Made by a program: the position numbers and the translations under genes. The notes below the pieces were generated by a model that did no database searches, was not told the origin of the DNA, and saw only the letters and a program-made list of their open reading frames with translations. A stretch of DNA of 15,345 nt from JANOSH01 sp031415695 (GTDB lineage: Bacteria; Actinomycetota; Acidimicrobiia; Acidimicrobiales; Ilumatobacteraceae), in assembly GCA_031415695.1 (NCBI GenBank), contig JANOSH010000049.1, positions 1-15,345 of the forward strand, in the 5' to 3' direction. Positions 7,399-15,001 of this stretch are shown here, piece by piece. Numbering within the stretch: the stretch's first letter is position 1; the number at the start of each line of letters is the position of its first letter.

Positions 7399-10300
7399 TC
7401 AGAAAGTGGCGCGGGCTCGGCGACGAGAATCTTCTTCGTCGCTACCACGCTCGGGACGGCTTATGTCGATACCAAGCTCTTCGGCCGTCCGAAAGACGTC
7501 CTCGTCGAGCTCACGCATCTCGATCTCGGCGCCATCGGCGGCGAGAATCTCGACATTGAGGCACAGAGCCTGCATTTCCTTGATGAGCACCTTAAAGCTC
7601 TCGGGAATGCCGGGCTCAGGAATGTTTTCGCCCTTGACGATGGCCTCGTACACCTTGACACGGCCAAGTACGTCGTCGGACTTGATGGTGAGCAGCTCCT
7701 GCAGGCAGTACGCCGACCCGTAGGCCTCAAGTGCCCACACTTCCATTTCACCGAAGCGCTGACCACCGAACTGGGCCTTACCACCAAGCGGCTGCTGGGT
7801 GATCATGGAGTACGGGCCGGTTGAGCGGGCGTGGATCTTGTCGTCGACCAAGTGAGCGAGCTTCAAGATGTACATGTACCCAACCGTGATGGGCTGGTCG
7901 TAGACCTCGCCCGTGCGGCCGTTGTACAAGTTGAGCTTGCCGTTGGTGCCAATGAGACGGTCACCGTCGATTGATTCGGGCCGCAGGTGCTCGAAGATCT
8001 GACGAATGGTCGGGTGCTTACCAGCGTCTTCCTCTTCGTCCCACTGCGCTCCGTCGAACACCGGCGTAGCGATGAAGGTGGACGGCGTGGTCGTGGGTCG
8101 AGTCTTGGTCTCGGTGCCACGAATGGGCACATCACCCACGCGCTCGCCGGTCTTCGGGTTGGTCCAGCCCCAACGAGCGGCGTACCCGAGGTGAGCTTCA
8201 AGTACCTGGCCGACGTTCATACGGCTGGGAACTCCAAGCGGGTTCAAGATGATGTCGACAGCGGTGCCATCGGCCATGAACGGCATATCTTCGAGTGGGA
8301 GGATCTTGGAGATAACACCCTTGTTGCCATGACGACCAGCGAGCTTGTCGCCAACCGAAATTTTACGCTTCTGGCCGACATACACCCGCACCAGTTGGTT
8401 GACGCCAGGTGGCAATTCATGATGCTCGTCGCGGCTGAACACCTTGACGTCGATGACTTTGCCGCTCTCGCCGTGAGGAACCTTGAGCGATGTGTCGCGC
8501 ACTTCGCGGGCCTTCTCGCCGAAGATGGCACGCAACAGGCGCTCTTCGGGCGTGAGTTCGGTCTCGCCCTTCGGCGTGACCTTGCCAACCAGCACGTCTC
8601 CCGGGCCTACCTCGGCACCAACGCGAATGATGCCGCGCTCATCGAGATCTTTCAGAATGTCCTCGGACAGGTTCGGTATGTCTCGTGTGATCTCTTCAGG
8701 CCCGAGCTTGGTGTCACGAGCATCGACTTCGTGCTCGTGAATGTGGATGGACGTAAGCACGTCGTCTCGGACGATGCGCTCGCTGAGGATGATGGCGTCC
8801 TCGAAGTTGTAGCCCTCCCATGGCATGAGTGCCACGAGCAGGTTTTTGCCAAGGGCCAGTTCGCCGCCGTCGGTGCTTGGACCGTCGGCCAGGATCTGCC
8901 CCTTGAGGATCTTGTCGCCTTCACGTACTAACGGACGCTGGTTGATGCAGGTGTCTTGGTTCGACCGGCGGAACTTCGCAAGCCGATACACCTTCTTGCC
9001 CTCTGTGGCGTACTCGACGGTCATGGAATCGCCAGACAGCTCGGTGATGACACCATCGTCGAGCGAAATGATCATGTCGGCCGCGTCGCGGGCGGCACGG
9101 GATTCCATGCCGGTACCGATATACGGCGCCTCGGAGCGAAGTAGCGGCACGGCCTGACGCTGCATGTTGGCACCCATAAGGGCACGGTTGGCGTCGTCGT
9201 GTTCGAGGAACGGGATGAGCGCAGTTGCAACCGACACGATCTGCTTGGGCGAAACGTCCATGAAGTTCACTTCGTCGGGCTTTACGTACGCGATGTCGGT
9301 GGTTGCACCGAAGAACACATCTCGCTCGAGCTGGAGCTTCAAGTCGGCAAGGCTGGCTCGCTGAGGCGAGCGACGTACCAGCACGCGTTCGTCGCGGAAC
9401 GTGCCGTCGGGATTAACCGGCGCGTTGGCCTGCGCGATGACGTATTCCTCTTCCTCGTCTGCCGGCATGTACTGGATCTCGTCGGTGACACGCCCGTTGA
9501 CGACTCGTCGATACGGCGTCTCGATGAAACCAAACTCATTTACCCGTGCATAGGAGGACAGTGCACCAATAAGACCAATGTTCGGGCCTTCTGGCGTCTC
9601 GATCGGGCACATACGGCCGTAATGGCTGAAGTGAACGTCGCGTACTTCGAATCCGGCGCGCTCACGGCTCAGCCCACCGGGCCCGAGAGCGGACAGTCGG
9701 CGACGGTGCGTAAGGCCCGACAGCGGATTGACCTGGTCCATGAACTGGGACAACTGGCTGGTGCCGAAGAATTCCTTGATGGCCGCAACAACCGGACGAA
9801 TGTTGATAAGCGTCTGAGGCGTAATGGCCTCGACATCTTGCGTGGTCATTCGTTCGCGAACAACACGCTCCATCCGGGACAGGCCGATTCGGACCTGGTT
9901 TTGGATGAGTTCACCGACCGAGCGGATACGACGGTTGGCGAAGTGGTCCTGGTCGTCGAGCCGGTAACCGGGTTCGTGCTTGGCGAGGTTGAGCATGTAG
10001 CTCACCGCCGCGAGGACCTCACAACGGCTCAGTACATCTTGATCGGCCGTGGGCAGGTCGAGCTGCTGGTCGGTTAGGCCATAGAGATCGCCAAGCTTGG
10101 CAACTTCATTGCCGAGCTTGCGGTTGAGCTTGTAGCGGCCAACCCGGCTGAGGTCGTAACGTCGATTTTCGAAGAACGCGGTACGGAAATAGTTACGAGC
10201 CGACTCGATGGTTGGCGGCTCGCCTGGGCGGGCTCGCTTGTAAATCTCGACAAGGGCCTCGTCTTCGGTCGTGGCGATATGACGATCTTTTTCCCACTGT

Positions 10301-10995
10301 CCTTCGAGGAAGTCGAAATGGGCCACAAAGCGGTCGAGGAAGCCTGGAGCCTTCTCCTCGTCGTAACCGAGCGCCCGCAGGAGCGTGAAGATACTCATGC
10401 GACGCTTGCGGGCGACGCGTGTTCCGGCCGTGACGTCCTTGCCTGGTTTTTGTTCGACGTCGAACTCGACCCATTCACCGCGGTACGGATGGATGGTGCC
10501 CTTAACCAACTGATGCTTGGACAGGTTCCGAAGACGGAATCGCTCGCCCGGCTCGAAGATGACCCCAGGGCTACGGACAAGCTGCGACACGACGACGCGC
10601 TCGGTACCGTTGATGATAAAGGTTCCCTTTTCGGTCATCATCGGGAAGTCGCCCATGAAGACGGTCTGCTCTTTGATTTCGCCTGTAGCCCGGTTGATGA
10701 ACCGAGCCCGAACGAAGATCGGCGCCGAATAGGTGATGTCTTTTTCCTTGCACTCCTCGACGGAGAACTTGGGGGGTGGGCGAAGATCTTCATCGTCCGG
10801 GTCAAACTCAAGCTCAAGCTGAAGCGTCTCGGAAAAATCCTTGATCGGCGAGATATCACGGAATGTTTCGGCGAGTCCCTGGGTAAGGAACCAGTCGAAG
10901 CTCTCACGCTGGACGGCAATGAGATCCGGAATCTGCAGCGGCTCAGTCAGGTTGGCAAACGAATAACGCTCGCGCGAGATCGATCGTGAGGCCAT
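7399..10995 (-). CDS. rpoB: DNA-directed RNA polymerase subunit beta
   Basis: Beta is the second large catalytic subunit of RNA polymerase and the rifampicin target. I place the start at the ATG at 10993-10995 (MASRSISRERYSFANL), behind GAGGAG six to seven bases upstream, giving 1198 residues. The open frame extends 40 codons further, but that stretch covers the leader and reads as non-conserved. The rifampicin region is residues 413-437 (SQLSQFMDQVNPLSGLTH, then RRRLSAL). It keeps Asp420, Ser426, His430, Arg433, Ser435 and Leu437, so no common resistance change is present. Val422 replaces the usual Asn. The active-site segment GDKLAGRHGNKGVISK and the C-terminal GGQRFGEMEVWALEAYG are present. 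The gene is driven by two tandem promoters and followed by rpoC. Confidence 0.99.
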   Translation of the reverse strand: MASRSISRERYSFANLTEPLQIPDLIAVQRESFDWFLTQGLAETFRDISPIKDFSETLQLELEFDPDDEDLRPPPKFSVEECKEKDITYSAPIFVRARFINRATGEIKEQTVFMGDFPMMTEKGTFIINGTERVVVSQLVRSPGVIFEPGERFRLRNLSKHQLVKGTIHPYRGEWVEFDVEQKPGKDVTAGTRVARKRRMSIFTLLRALGYDEEKAPGFLDRFVAHFDFLEGQWEKDRHIATTEDEALVEIYKRARPGEPPTIESARNYFRTAFFENRRYDLSRVGRYKLNRKLGNEVAKLGDLYGLTDQQLDLPTADQDVLSRCEVLAAVSYMLNLAKHEPGYRLDDQDHFANRRIRSVGELIQNQVRIGLSRMERVVRERMTTQDVEAITPQTLINIRPVVAAIKEFFGTSQLSQFMDQVNPLSGLTHRRRLSALGPGGLSRERAGFEVRDVHFSHYGRMCPIETPEGPNIGLIGALSSYARVNEFGFIETPYRRVVNGRVTDEIQYMPADEEEEYVIAQANAPVNPDGTFRDERVLVRRSPQRASLADLKLQLERDVFFGATTDIAYVKPDEVNFMDVSPKQIVSVATALIPFLEHDDANRALMGANMQRQAVPLLRSEAPYIGTGMESRAARDAADMIISLDDGVITELSGDSMTVEYATEGKKVYRLAKFRRSNQDTCINQRPLVREGDKILKGQILADGPSTDGGELALGKNLLVALMPWEGYNFEDAIILSERIVRDDVLTSIHIHEHEVDARDTKLGPEEITRDIPNLSEDILKDLDERGIIRVGAEVGPGDVLVGKVTPKGETELTPEERLLRAIFGEKAREVRDTSLKVPHGESGKVIDVKVFSRDEHHELPPGVNQLVRVYVGQKRKISVGDKLAGRHGNKGVISKILPLEDMPFMADGTAVDIILNPLGVPSRMNVGQVLEAHLGYAARWGWTNPKTGERVGDVPIRGTETKTRPTTTPSTFIATPVFDGAQWDEEEDAGKHPTIRQIFEHLRPESIDGDRLIGTNGKLNLYNGRTGEVYDQPITVGYMYILKLAHLVDDKIHARSTGPYSMITQQPLGGKAQFGGQRFGEMEVWALEAYGSAYCLQELLTIKSDDVLGRVKVYEAIVKGENIPEPGIPESFKVLIKEMQALCLNVEILAADGAEIEMRELDEDVFRTAEELGIDISRPERGSDEEDSRRRARATF

Positions 10996-11090
10996 TAGCA
11001 ACTCCTCGGTGCGCTGGGGGAGGCGAGATATCGAGCGAGGCGGAGGGGTTCTGGAGAGAGGACACCTACAAGAACACGCACGACAGACGG

Positions 11091-11120
11091 ATGCTATCGC
11101 CTGAAGACGGGGCACGTCAA
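11091..11120 (-). promoter_or_regulatory. Proximal rpoBC promoter (P2)
   Basis: The coding strand has TTGACG at 11120-11115 and TAGCAT at 11096-11091, separated by 18 bases. Both match sigma70-type (SigA/HrdB) consensus well for an actinobacterium. The predicted start is near 11084, leaving about 88 bases of leader to the rpoB ATG. Confidence 0.7.
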
Positions 11121-11165
11121 TGCCAGCCGGGAACTTCGGCGCGTTTCACAAATTGGGTTGATGGG

Positions 11166-11194
11166 AGGGTAAGCCCGTACTTCGAATCCGTCAA
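11166..11194 (-). promoter_or_regulatory. Distal rpoBC promoter (P1)
   Basis: The coding strand has TTGACG at 11194-11189 and TACCCT at 11171-11166 with an optimal 17-base spacer. The -35 hexamer is identical to that of P2, and the -10 fits TANNNT. The predicted start is near 11159. It lies about 75 bases upstream of P2 and downstream of the rplL terminator. Confidence 0.65.
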
Positions 11195-11267
11195 GCACCA
11201 AAAGATGCATTTCGGTCTAAAGCATCCCGAAAGGGGCGCTCAGTGACACGACGGCCACGCGAACAAC

Positions 11268-11308
11268 ATCAAAAGCGCAATGGCCCAGGCAAACGCCCGG
11301 GCCATTGC
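11268..11308 (-). terminator. Rho-independent-type terminator after rplL
   Basis: A 14-bp stem (11277-11290 with 11295-11308, one G-T wobble) is closed by a four-base loop (GTTT on the coding strand). It begins 24 bases after the rplL stop and is followed by GCTTTT and further U-rich sequence. The stem is very stable and the U-tract short. It probably ends or attenuates the rplJL transcript ahead of the separate rpoBC promoters. Confidence 0.75.
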
Positions 11309-11331
11309 TCAACGCTACTGTGGCGCTGTTA

Positions 11332-11715
11332 TTACTTGACTTCTACGGATGCACCCTGCTCTTCGAGCGCTGCCTTGGCCTTTTCGGCATCGGCCTTATT
11401 GACCTTTTCGAGCACAGCCTTCGGAGCGGCGTCGACAAGATCCTTGGCTTCCTTGAGACCCAGGCTGGTGAGCTCGCGCACAACCTTGATGACCTGGATC
11501 TTCTTGTCGCCGGCACCGGTGAGGATGACGTCGAACTCGTCCTTTTCCTCAACTTCGACAGCGGCAGCACCGCCGCCAGCAGCGGCGACCATGACTGCGG
11601 CCGGAGCTGCAGCAGATACGTCGAACTTCTCTTCAAACTTCTTCTTGAGGTCGGACAGTTCCAGCACGGTCATACCGGCAATGGCGTCCAAGATGTCGTC
11701 TACTGACAAAGCCAT
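11332..11715 (-). CDS. rplL: Large subunit ribosomal protein L7/L12
   Basis: L7/L12 is the multi-copy stalk protein that recruits and activates translation GTPases (EF-Tu, EF-G, IF2, RF3). The 127 residues show the N-terminal dimerisation helices (about 1-33), an alanine/glycine-rich hinge (about 34-55) and the globular C-terminal domain. That domain carries the factor-binding segment GLKEAKDLVDAAP (86-98). The ATG at 11713-11715 follows AGGAG at suitable spacing. It lies 36 bases after rplJ, as expected for the L10-L12 pair, and is followed by a strong terminator. Translation is probably coupled to the L10 autoregulatory circuit. Confidence 0.98.
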   Translation of the reverse strand: MALSVDDILDAIAGMTVLELSDLKKKFEEKFDVSAAAPAAVMVAAAGGGAAAVEVEEKDEFDVILTGAGDKKIQVIKVVRELTSLGLKEAKDLVDAAPKAVLEKVNKADAEKAKAALEEQGASVEVK

Positions 11716-11751
11716 GATTTTTCTCCTAGATAACGATGGGTGTGAAAGTTC

Positions 11752-12291
11752 TTAGGCGGCAACGGGCTCGCCGCCGTTTTTCTCGATAAGGGCTGAAAGG
11801 CCGTATGCGAAGCTGCGTGGTACTGCTTCGAGCAGCGAAGCAAACTGCGCTGCAGGGGCCTCGAACAGTCCAGCAATTTGGCTGAGCAGCACATCGCGGC
11901 TGGGCAGATCGGCCAGTGCAGTCACTTCTGACGCGCTGAGCAACCTGTTGCCGAGAAGACCGCCCTTCACAATCAGATTTGGATTCGTGCGCGCCGCGTC
12001 TCGCAGCAGCTTGGCAGCTGCAGCGGCATCGCCGTTCACAAACGCAATCGCTGTTGGTCCTACGAGTATGTCGTCGACGCCGGTAATGCCAGCTGCAGCA
12101 GCAGCAAACTTCACCAGCGTGTTCTTGAACACCTTGAACTCGCCGCCTACCGGGCGCAACTGCTTGCGAAGGTCAGATAGCGCCTTCATGCTCATGCCTC
12201 GGTACTCGGTGAGCAACACTGCGTCGGACGACTCGAGGCGCTGTCGCACCTCGTTGACTACAGCTACTTTTTCGGGTCTTGGGTTTTCCAT
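11752..12291 (-). CDS. rplJ: Large subunit ribosomal protein L10
   Basis: L10 anchors the L7/L12 dimers to the ribosome and, in complex with L12, represses its own mRNA in many bacteria. The chosen start is the ATG at 12289-12291 (MENPRPEKVAVVNEVRQRL), giving 179 residues. The coding strand has AGGAGG five bases before this ATG. A GTG two codons upstream (12295-12297) overlaps that ribosome binding site and so is rejected. Conserved segments include LLTEYRGMS, FKVFKNTLVKFA and the C-terminal L12-binding helix (LLEAVPRSFAYGLSALIEKN). It follows a 173-base structured leader and precedes rplL. Confidence 0.97.
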   Translation of the reverse strand: MENPRPEKVAVVNEVRQRLESSDAVLLTEYRGMSMKALSDLRKQLRPVGGEFKVFKNTLVKFAAAAAGITGVDDILVGPTAIAFVNGDAAAAAKLLRDAARTNPNLIVKGGLLGNRLLSASEVTALADLPSRDVLLSQIAGLFEAPAAQFASLLEAVPRSFAYGLSALIEKNGGEPVAA

Positions 12292-12311
12292 CGTCACCTC
12301 CTCTCAATGAT

Positions 12312-12433
12312 GCTCGGGCTCGCAAGATGCGAACACCACGAGCTCATGAGAGCCAGGGAGTTCACCTCGTCTGGTGGGAGGATCCCATTGTCCGTTGTCG
12401 CTGCGAGGCGACGCAGGGCCAGATGTCTATGGC
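12312..12433 (-). promoter_or_regulatory. Candidate L10 (rplJL) leader with three stems
   Basis: The gap before rplJ folds into several elements in coding order. First is GCCA-TAGACATC-TGGC (12433-12418). Next is CTGCG-TCGCCT-CGCAG (12416-12401), which competes with GTCGC-CTCGCA-GCGAC (12412-12397). Last comes a long hairpin just before the ribosome binding site (12343-12312), with outer GCTCG/CGAGC and inner GTTCGCA/TGCGAGC around a three-base loop. From memory, the first element resembles the start of actinobacterial L10 leaders. Position and structure fit the L10-(L12)4 autoregulatory site. The assignment has not been tested against a covariance model. Confidence 0.55.
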
Positions 12434-12464
12434 GAGCAATATGTAGAACTGAACCGCTGTGTTG

Positions 12465-13169
12465 TTACGCCTCGGTCTCGATACGGATGCGGTTGGTGTC
12501 GATCTTGACGCCAGGGCCCATGGTTGAGGCCAACGTGATCTTGCGGAGGTAGCGGCCCTTGGCCGTAGACGGCTTAGCTCGCTGCAATTCGTCCATGACC
12601 GCAGTGAAGTTGGAGCCGAGTGCCTCGATAGCAAAACTGACCTTGCCGATGGGCACATGAACGTTGCCGTAACGGTCGGTGCGATACTCGACCTTGCCGC
12701 CCTTGAATTCGGTAACAGCCTTGGCGACGTCGTTAGTGACCGTGCCGGTCTTGGGGTTCGGCATCAGCCCACGAGGACCCAAAACACGCCCGAGACGACC
12801 CAAAAGCGGCATCAGGTCGGGGGTTGCGATGGCAACATCGAAGTTGAAGATACCCTTTTCGACTTCGGCGGCCAGGTCGTCGGAGCCGACAATGTCGGCA
12901 CCAGCGTCGCGGGCGGCCTGGGCCTGCTCGCCATTAGCGAACACCGCCACCCGAACATCACGACCAGTTCCGGCCGGGAGGGCAACGGTGCCACGAACCA
13001 TTTGGTCGGCTTTACGGGGATCGACGCCAAGGCGGATTGCGATCTCTACCGTTTCGTCGAACGTAGCGGCGGCCAAGCTCTTGACCAACTCGAGACCCTC
13101 GACGGGCGTGAAATGTTGATCGCCGTTGAAACGCTTTGCCGCGTCGATGTACTTCTTACCTTGCGCCAT
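12465..13169 (-). CDS. rplA: Large subunit ribosomal protein L1
   Basis: L1 forms the mobile stalk at the E site, helps release deacylated tRNA, and represses the L11-L1 operon in other bacteria. The 234 residues match the family. The start MAQGKKYIDAAKRFN is typical, and the segments GTVALPAGTGRDVRVAVFA and LGRVLGPRGLMPNPKTGTVT are conserved. The ATG at 13167-13169 follows GAGGGAG at good spacing. It lies 68 bases after rplK. I did not find a clear L1-binding motif. A structured leader separates it from rplJ. Confidence 0.98.
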   Translation of the reverse strand: MAQGKKYIDAAKRFNGDQHFTPVEGLELVKSLAAATFDETVEIAIRLGVDPRKADQMVRGTVALPAGTGRDVRVAVFANGEQAQAARDAGADIVGSDDLAAEVEKGIFNFDVAIATPDLMPLLGRLGRVLGPRGLMPNPKTGTVTNDVAKAVTEFKGGKVEYRTDRYGNVHVPIGKVSFAIEALGSNFTAVMDELQRAKPSTAKGRYLRKITLASTMGPGVKIDTNRIRIETEA

Positions 13170-13237
13170 GATGGCTCCCTCGGGTGGTAGTTCGGCCGGG
13201 CGAGGTATGCGCCGGACTCGACAGTGAAAACGTGGAA

Positions 13238-13666
13238 CTAGCTAGTTACTTTGAGGCCCATGGAACGAGCGGTTCCACGTACCTGCTGCTTGGCTGCGTC
13301 GAGATCGTACGCATTGAGATCGGGCATCTTGATCTTGGCGATCTCTTCGACCTGGGCCTCGGTGATGCTGCCAGCAACGGTCTTACCCGGCGTTGGCGAG
13401 CCCTTGGGAAGACCGGCCTTTTCCCGGATCAGTACAGGAGTAGGCGGGGTCTTGAGCACGAAAGTGAAGCTGCGGTCTTCGTACACGGTGATTTCGACTG
13501 GCACCACAGTGCCAACCTGGGCCTCCGTGGCCGCGTTGTACTGCTTCACGAAGTCCATAATGGCAATACCATGCGGTCCAAGTGCTGTACCCACCGGCGG
13601 GGCCGGGGTGGCCTTACCAGCCGGGATCTGGATCTTGACGACCGCAGCGATCCTCTTTTTGGCCAT
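13238..13666 (-). CDS. rplK: Large subunit ribosomal protein L11
   Basis: L11 is at the base of the stalk in the GTPase-associated centre, binds 23S rRNA helices 43/44 and is the thiopeptide target; it is also needed for RelA activation. I place the start at the ATG at 13664-13666 (MAKKRIAAVVKIQIPAGKA) behind AAGGGA, giving 142 residues, the family norm. A longer frame of 25 codons has no conservation. The N-terminal proline loop reads PAPPVGTALGPHG (21-33) where most bacteria have PPVGPALGQHG, and the usual FCK nearby is FVK. Lys/Gly-rich C-terminal rRNA-binding features are present (GKTVAGSITEAQVEEIA). A 123-base gap to nusG shows no confident promoter. Confidence 0.98.
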   Translation of the reverse strand: MAKKRIAAVVKIQIPAGKATPAPPVGTALGPHGIAIMDFVKQYNAATEAQVGTVVPVEITVYEDRSFTFVLKTPPTPVLIREKAGLPKGSPTPGKTVAGSITEAQVEEIAKIKMPDLNAYDLDAAKQQVRGTARSMGLKVTS

Positions 13667-13789
13667 AACGATTTCCCTTCGAAACGAACCGCTCATAACG
13701 AGCAGCGCAATAGTGTGCCTGGCGGAAGCCTCGGCTAGCAAGCGGGCAGAACAGGACCGGAGCCTCGATGGACCCGGCGCAGCAGCGAC

Positions 13790-14500
13790 TTAGAGCTTCG
13801 CCACCTGGCTGAAGTCCATCTCAACTAGCGTTTCACGGCCGAAGATGTTGACAAGGACCTTGAGTTTGAGATGGTCGATATTGATCTCGGCGACGCTGCC
13901 GGTGAAGTCGGCGAACGGGCCTTCCTTCACACGGACGCTGTCGCCAATTTCATGTTCCATCTTCGGCTTACGTCGGCTTGTGGTGGCTGCAGCGCCATCG
14001 CCCTTAGCCGACAAGAACGTCTCGACCTCTCGCCTCGACAGCGGCGTGGGCTTTTGACCAAGGCGACCCTGCCCGACAAAACCGGTGACTCCGGGCGTAT
14101 TGCGGATGACATACCACGAGTCGTCGGTCATTTCGCAGCGAACAAGAAGATAGCCGGGAAAGACTTTTTTCTGGACTACTACTTTGCGACCATTTTTGAA
14201 CTCCGTCACATCTTCCATTGGGATGTTGACTTCGTAGATCTGGTCTTCCATGTTCATCGACTGGATACGAGCACCAAGGTTCGACTGAACCTTCTTCTCG
14301 TAGCCGGACTGCGAATGTACTACGTACCATTGGCCGGGGCGCAGCCACGGATTGTCGACAATCTCCTCGTCGGCGAGCGACTCGTCATCGACTTCTGCGG
14401 TGTCGATGGCGACGACATCGGAGTCCGAATCAGATGCGCCTTCAACTGCTTGTGGGTCGAGCTCAAGGGGCTCTACGGGCTCTTTGGAGTACAAGCTCAT
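13790..14500 (-). CDS. nusG: Transcription termination/antitermination factor NusG
   Basis: NusG binds elongating RNA polymerase through its NGN domain, and Rho or ribosomal S10 through its KOW domain. I place the start at the ATG at 14498-14500 (MSLYSKEPVEPLELD), giving 236 residues. A 14-codon upstream extension would overlap secE and is not conserved. Residues 1-50 are an acidic, probably disordered extension, as in other actinobacterial NusG proteins. The NGN domain spans about 57-165 with QWYVVHSQSGYE (57-68) and VFPGYLLVRCEM (113-124). The KOW domain covers about 184-236. Only one base separates its start from the secE stop and no ribosome binding site is evident, so translation is probably coupled to secE. 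Confidence 0.97.
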   Translation of the reverse strand: MSLYSKEPVEPLELDPQAVEGASDSDSDVVAIDTAEVDDESLADEEIVDNPWLRPGQWYVVHSQSGYEKKVQSNLGARIQSMNMEDQIYEVNIPMEDVTEFKNGRKVVVQKKVFPGYLLVRCEMTDDSWYVIRNTPGVTGFVGQGRLGQKPTPLSRREVETFLSAKGDGAAATTSRRKPKMEHEIGDSVRVKEGPFADFTGSVAEINIDHLKLKVLVNIFGRETLVEMDFSQVAKL

Positions 14501-14501
14501 G

Positions 14502-14798
14502 TCAGTTGAACAACCAGATCGACAACTTGCCGAAGCCCACATCGAACAAAGCGATCATGGTCGTGAACAGCACGACAGTTGTCAACACGACGATCGAGTA
14601 CTTCTTTACCTCGGCTTTGGTTGGCCACGCCACCTTTCGTAGTTCGGCCTGCACCTCACGTATGAACTGACGCGGAGGTGTGCGCTCAGCCTTCTCACGC
14701 GGAGCGGAACGCTCAGTGCGGACAGGCGCGTCATTTTCGTTCGTGACGCCCATCTTGCGCATTTGGCGCCGTTGGTCTCTGTTCATGCTCTGCGACAT
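14502..14798 (-). CDS. secE: Preprotein translocase subunit SecE
   Basis: SecE is the small clamp subunit of the SecYEG channel in the cytoplasmic membrane. The 98 residues hold a charged N-terminal extension (about 1-43). The family signature FIREVQAELRKVAWPTKAEV (45-64) forms the amphipathic helix, and one membrane span follows at about 67-88. The single-span form is normal outside the enterobacteria. The start at 14796-14798 (MSQSMNRDQ) has only a weak, distant AGGA. A Met at codon 5 is an alternative with no better site. It lies 49 bases after tRNA-Trp, probably on the same transcript, and abuts nusG. Confidence 0.95.
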   Translation of the reverse strand: MSQSMNRDQRRQMRKMGVTNENDAPVRTERSAPREKAERTPPRQFIREVQAELRKVAWPTKAEVKKYSIVVLTTVVLFTTMIALFDVGFGKLSIWLFN

Positions 14799-14847
14799 AC
14801 GATTTCGCTTATTCCGTTCCTAGTCGAACTTGCACCACATTTCCGAG

Positions 14848-14920
<73 letters not shown>

Positions 14921-14922
14921 CG

Positions 14923-14952
14923 GTTGACGCCAGCCCAGGCTGACGATCCAAC
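14923..14952 (-). other. Hairpin in the 5' leader of tRNA-Trp
   Basis: On the coding strand, outer GTTG/CAAC and inner CGTCAGC/GCTGGCG with loop CTGG fold into a stem ending two bases before the mature tRNA 5' end. It may isolate the tRNA for RNase P or be part of the termination region after rpmG. Confidence 0.4.
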
Positions 14953-14959
14953 GCTAGCA

Positions 14960-14981
14960 GCCGGACCCTTGCGGGCCCGGC
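14960..14981 (-). terminator. GC-rich GNRA-loop hairpin after rpmG (possible terminator or processing site)
   Basis: A 9-bp stem, GCCGGGCCC with GGGTCCGGC (one G-T pair), is closed by a GCAA tetraloop. It begins 20 bases after the rpmG stop. The distance suits a terminator, but no U-tract follows (TGCTAGCGTTGG). Many actinobacterial terminators lack strong U-tracts, so either a partial terminator or a processing/stability hairpin separating tuf-rpmG from trnW-secE is possible. Confidence 0.45.
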
Positions 14982-15001
14982 AGCATTTCGCGTTTGTATC
15001 T

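Larger units (their letters stand above)
10996..11331 (-). other. rplL-rpoB intergenic region (terminator, two promoters, pyrimidine-rich leader)
   Basis: This is the longest gene-free stretch, 336 bases. In transcription order it holds a strong hairpin terminator (11268-11308), two tandem sigma70-type promoters (11166-11194 and 11091-11120), and a leader of about 90 bases to the rpoB ATG. The leader has several pyrimidine runs (CCTCTCTCC, CCCCTCC, GCCTCCCCC) that could pair with the GAGGAG ribosome binding site. I see no convincing gene here on either strand; short open frames that cross it lack ribosome binding sites and recognisable content. Confidence 0.7.

Noticed and set aside
10996..11115. 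A 40-residue N-terminal extension of RpoB
   Set aside because: The Cys/Arg/Pro-rich extension is not like any RpoB, covers the P2 promoter, and a good ribosome binding site precedes the ATG at 10995.
11195..11240. Second terminator-like hairpin (GATGC...GCATC followed by TTTT) before rpoB P1
   Set aside because: Only five pairs with a 13-base loop; too weak to call, and the stronger hairpin at 11277-11308 already explains termination.
11243..11755. Plus-strand open frame of 170 codons overlapping rplL
   Set aside because: Serine/alanine-rich low-complexity product caused by the reverse complement of the L7/L12 hinge; crosses the terminator and lacks a ribosome binding site.
12292..12297. 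GTG start for rplJ two codons upstream
   Set aside because: It overlaps the AGGAGG ribosome binding site; the ATG at 12291 has ideal spacing.
14501..14542. A 14-residue N-terminal extension of NusG overlapping secE
   Set aside because: Not conserved, no ribosome binding site, and it would read through the secE C-terminus; the ATG at 14500 is the natural coupled start.
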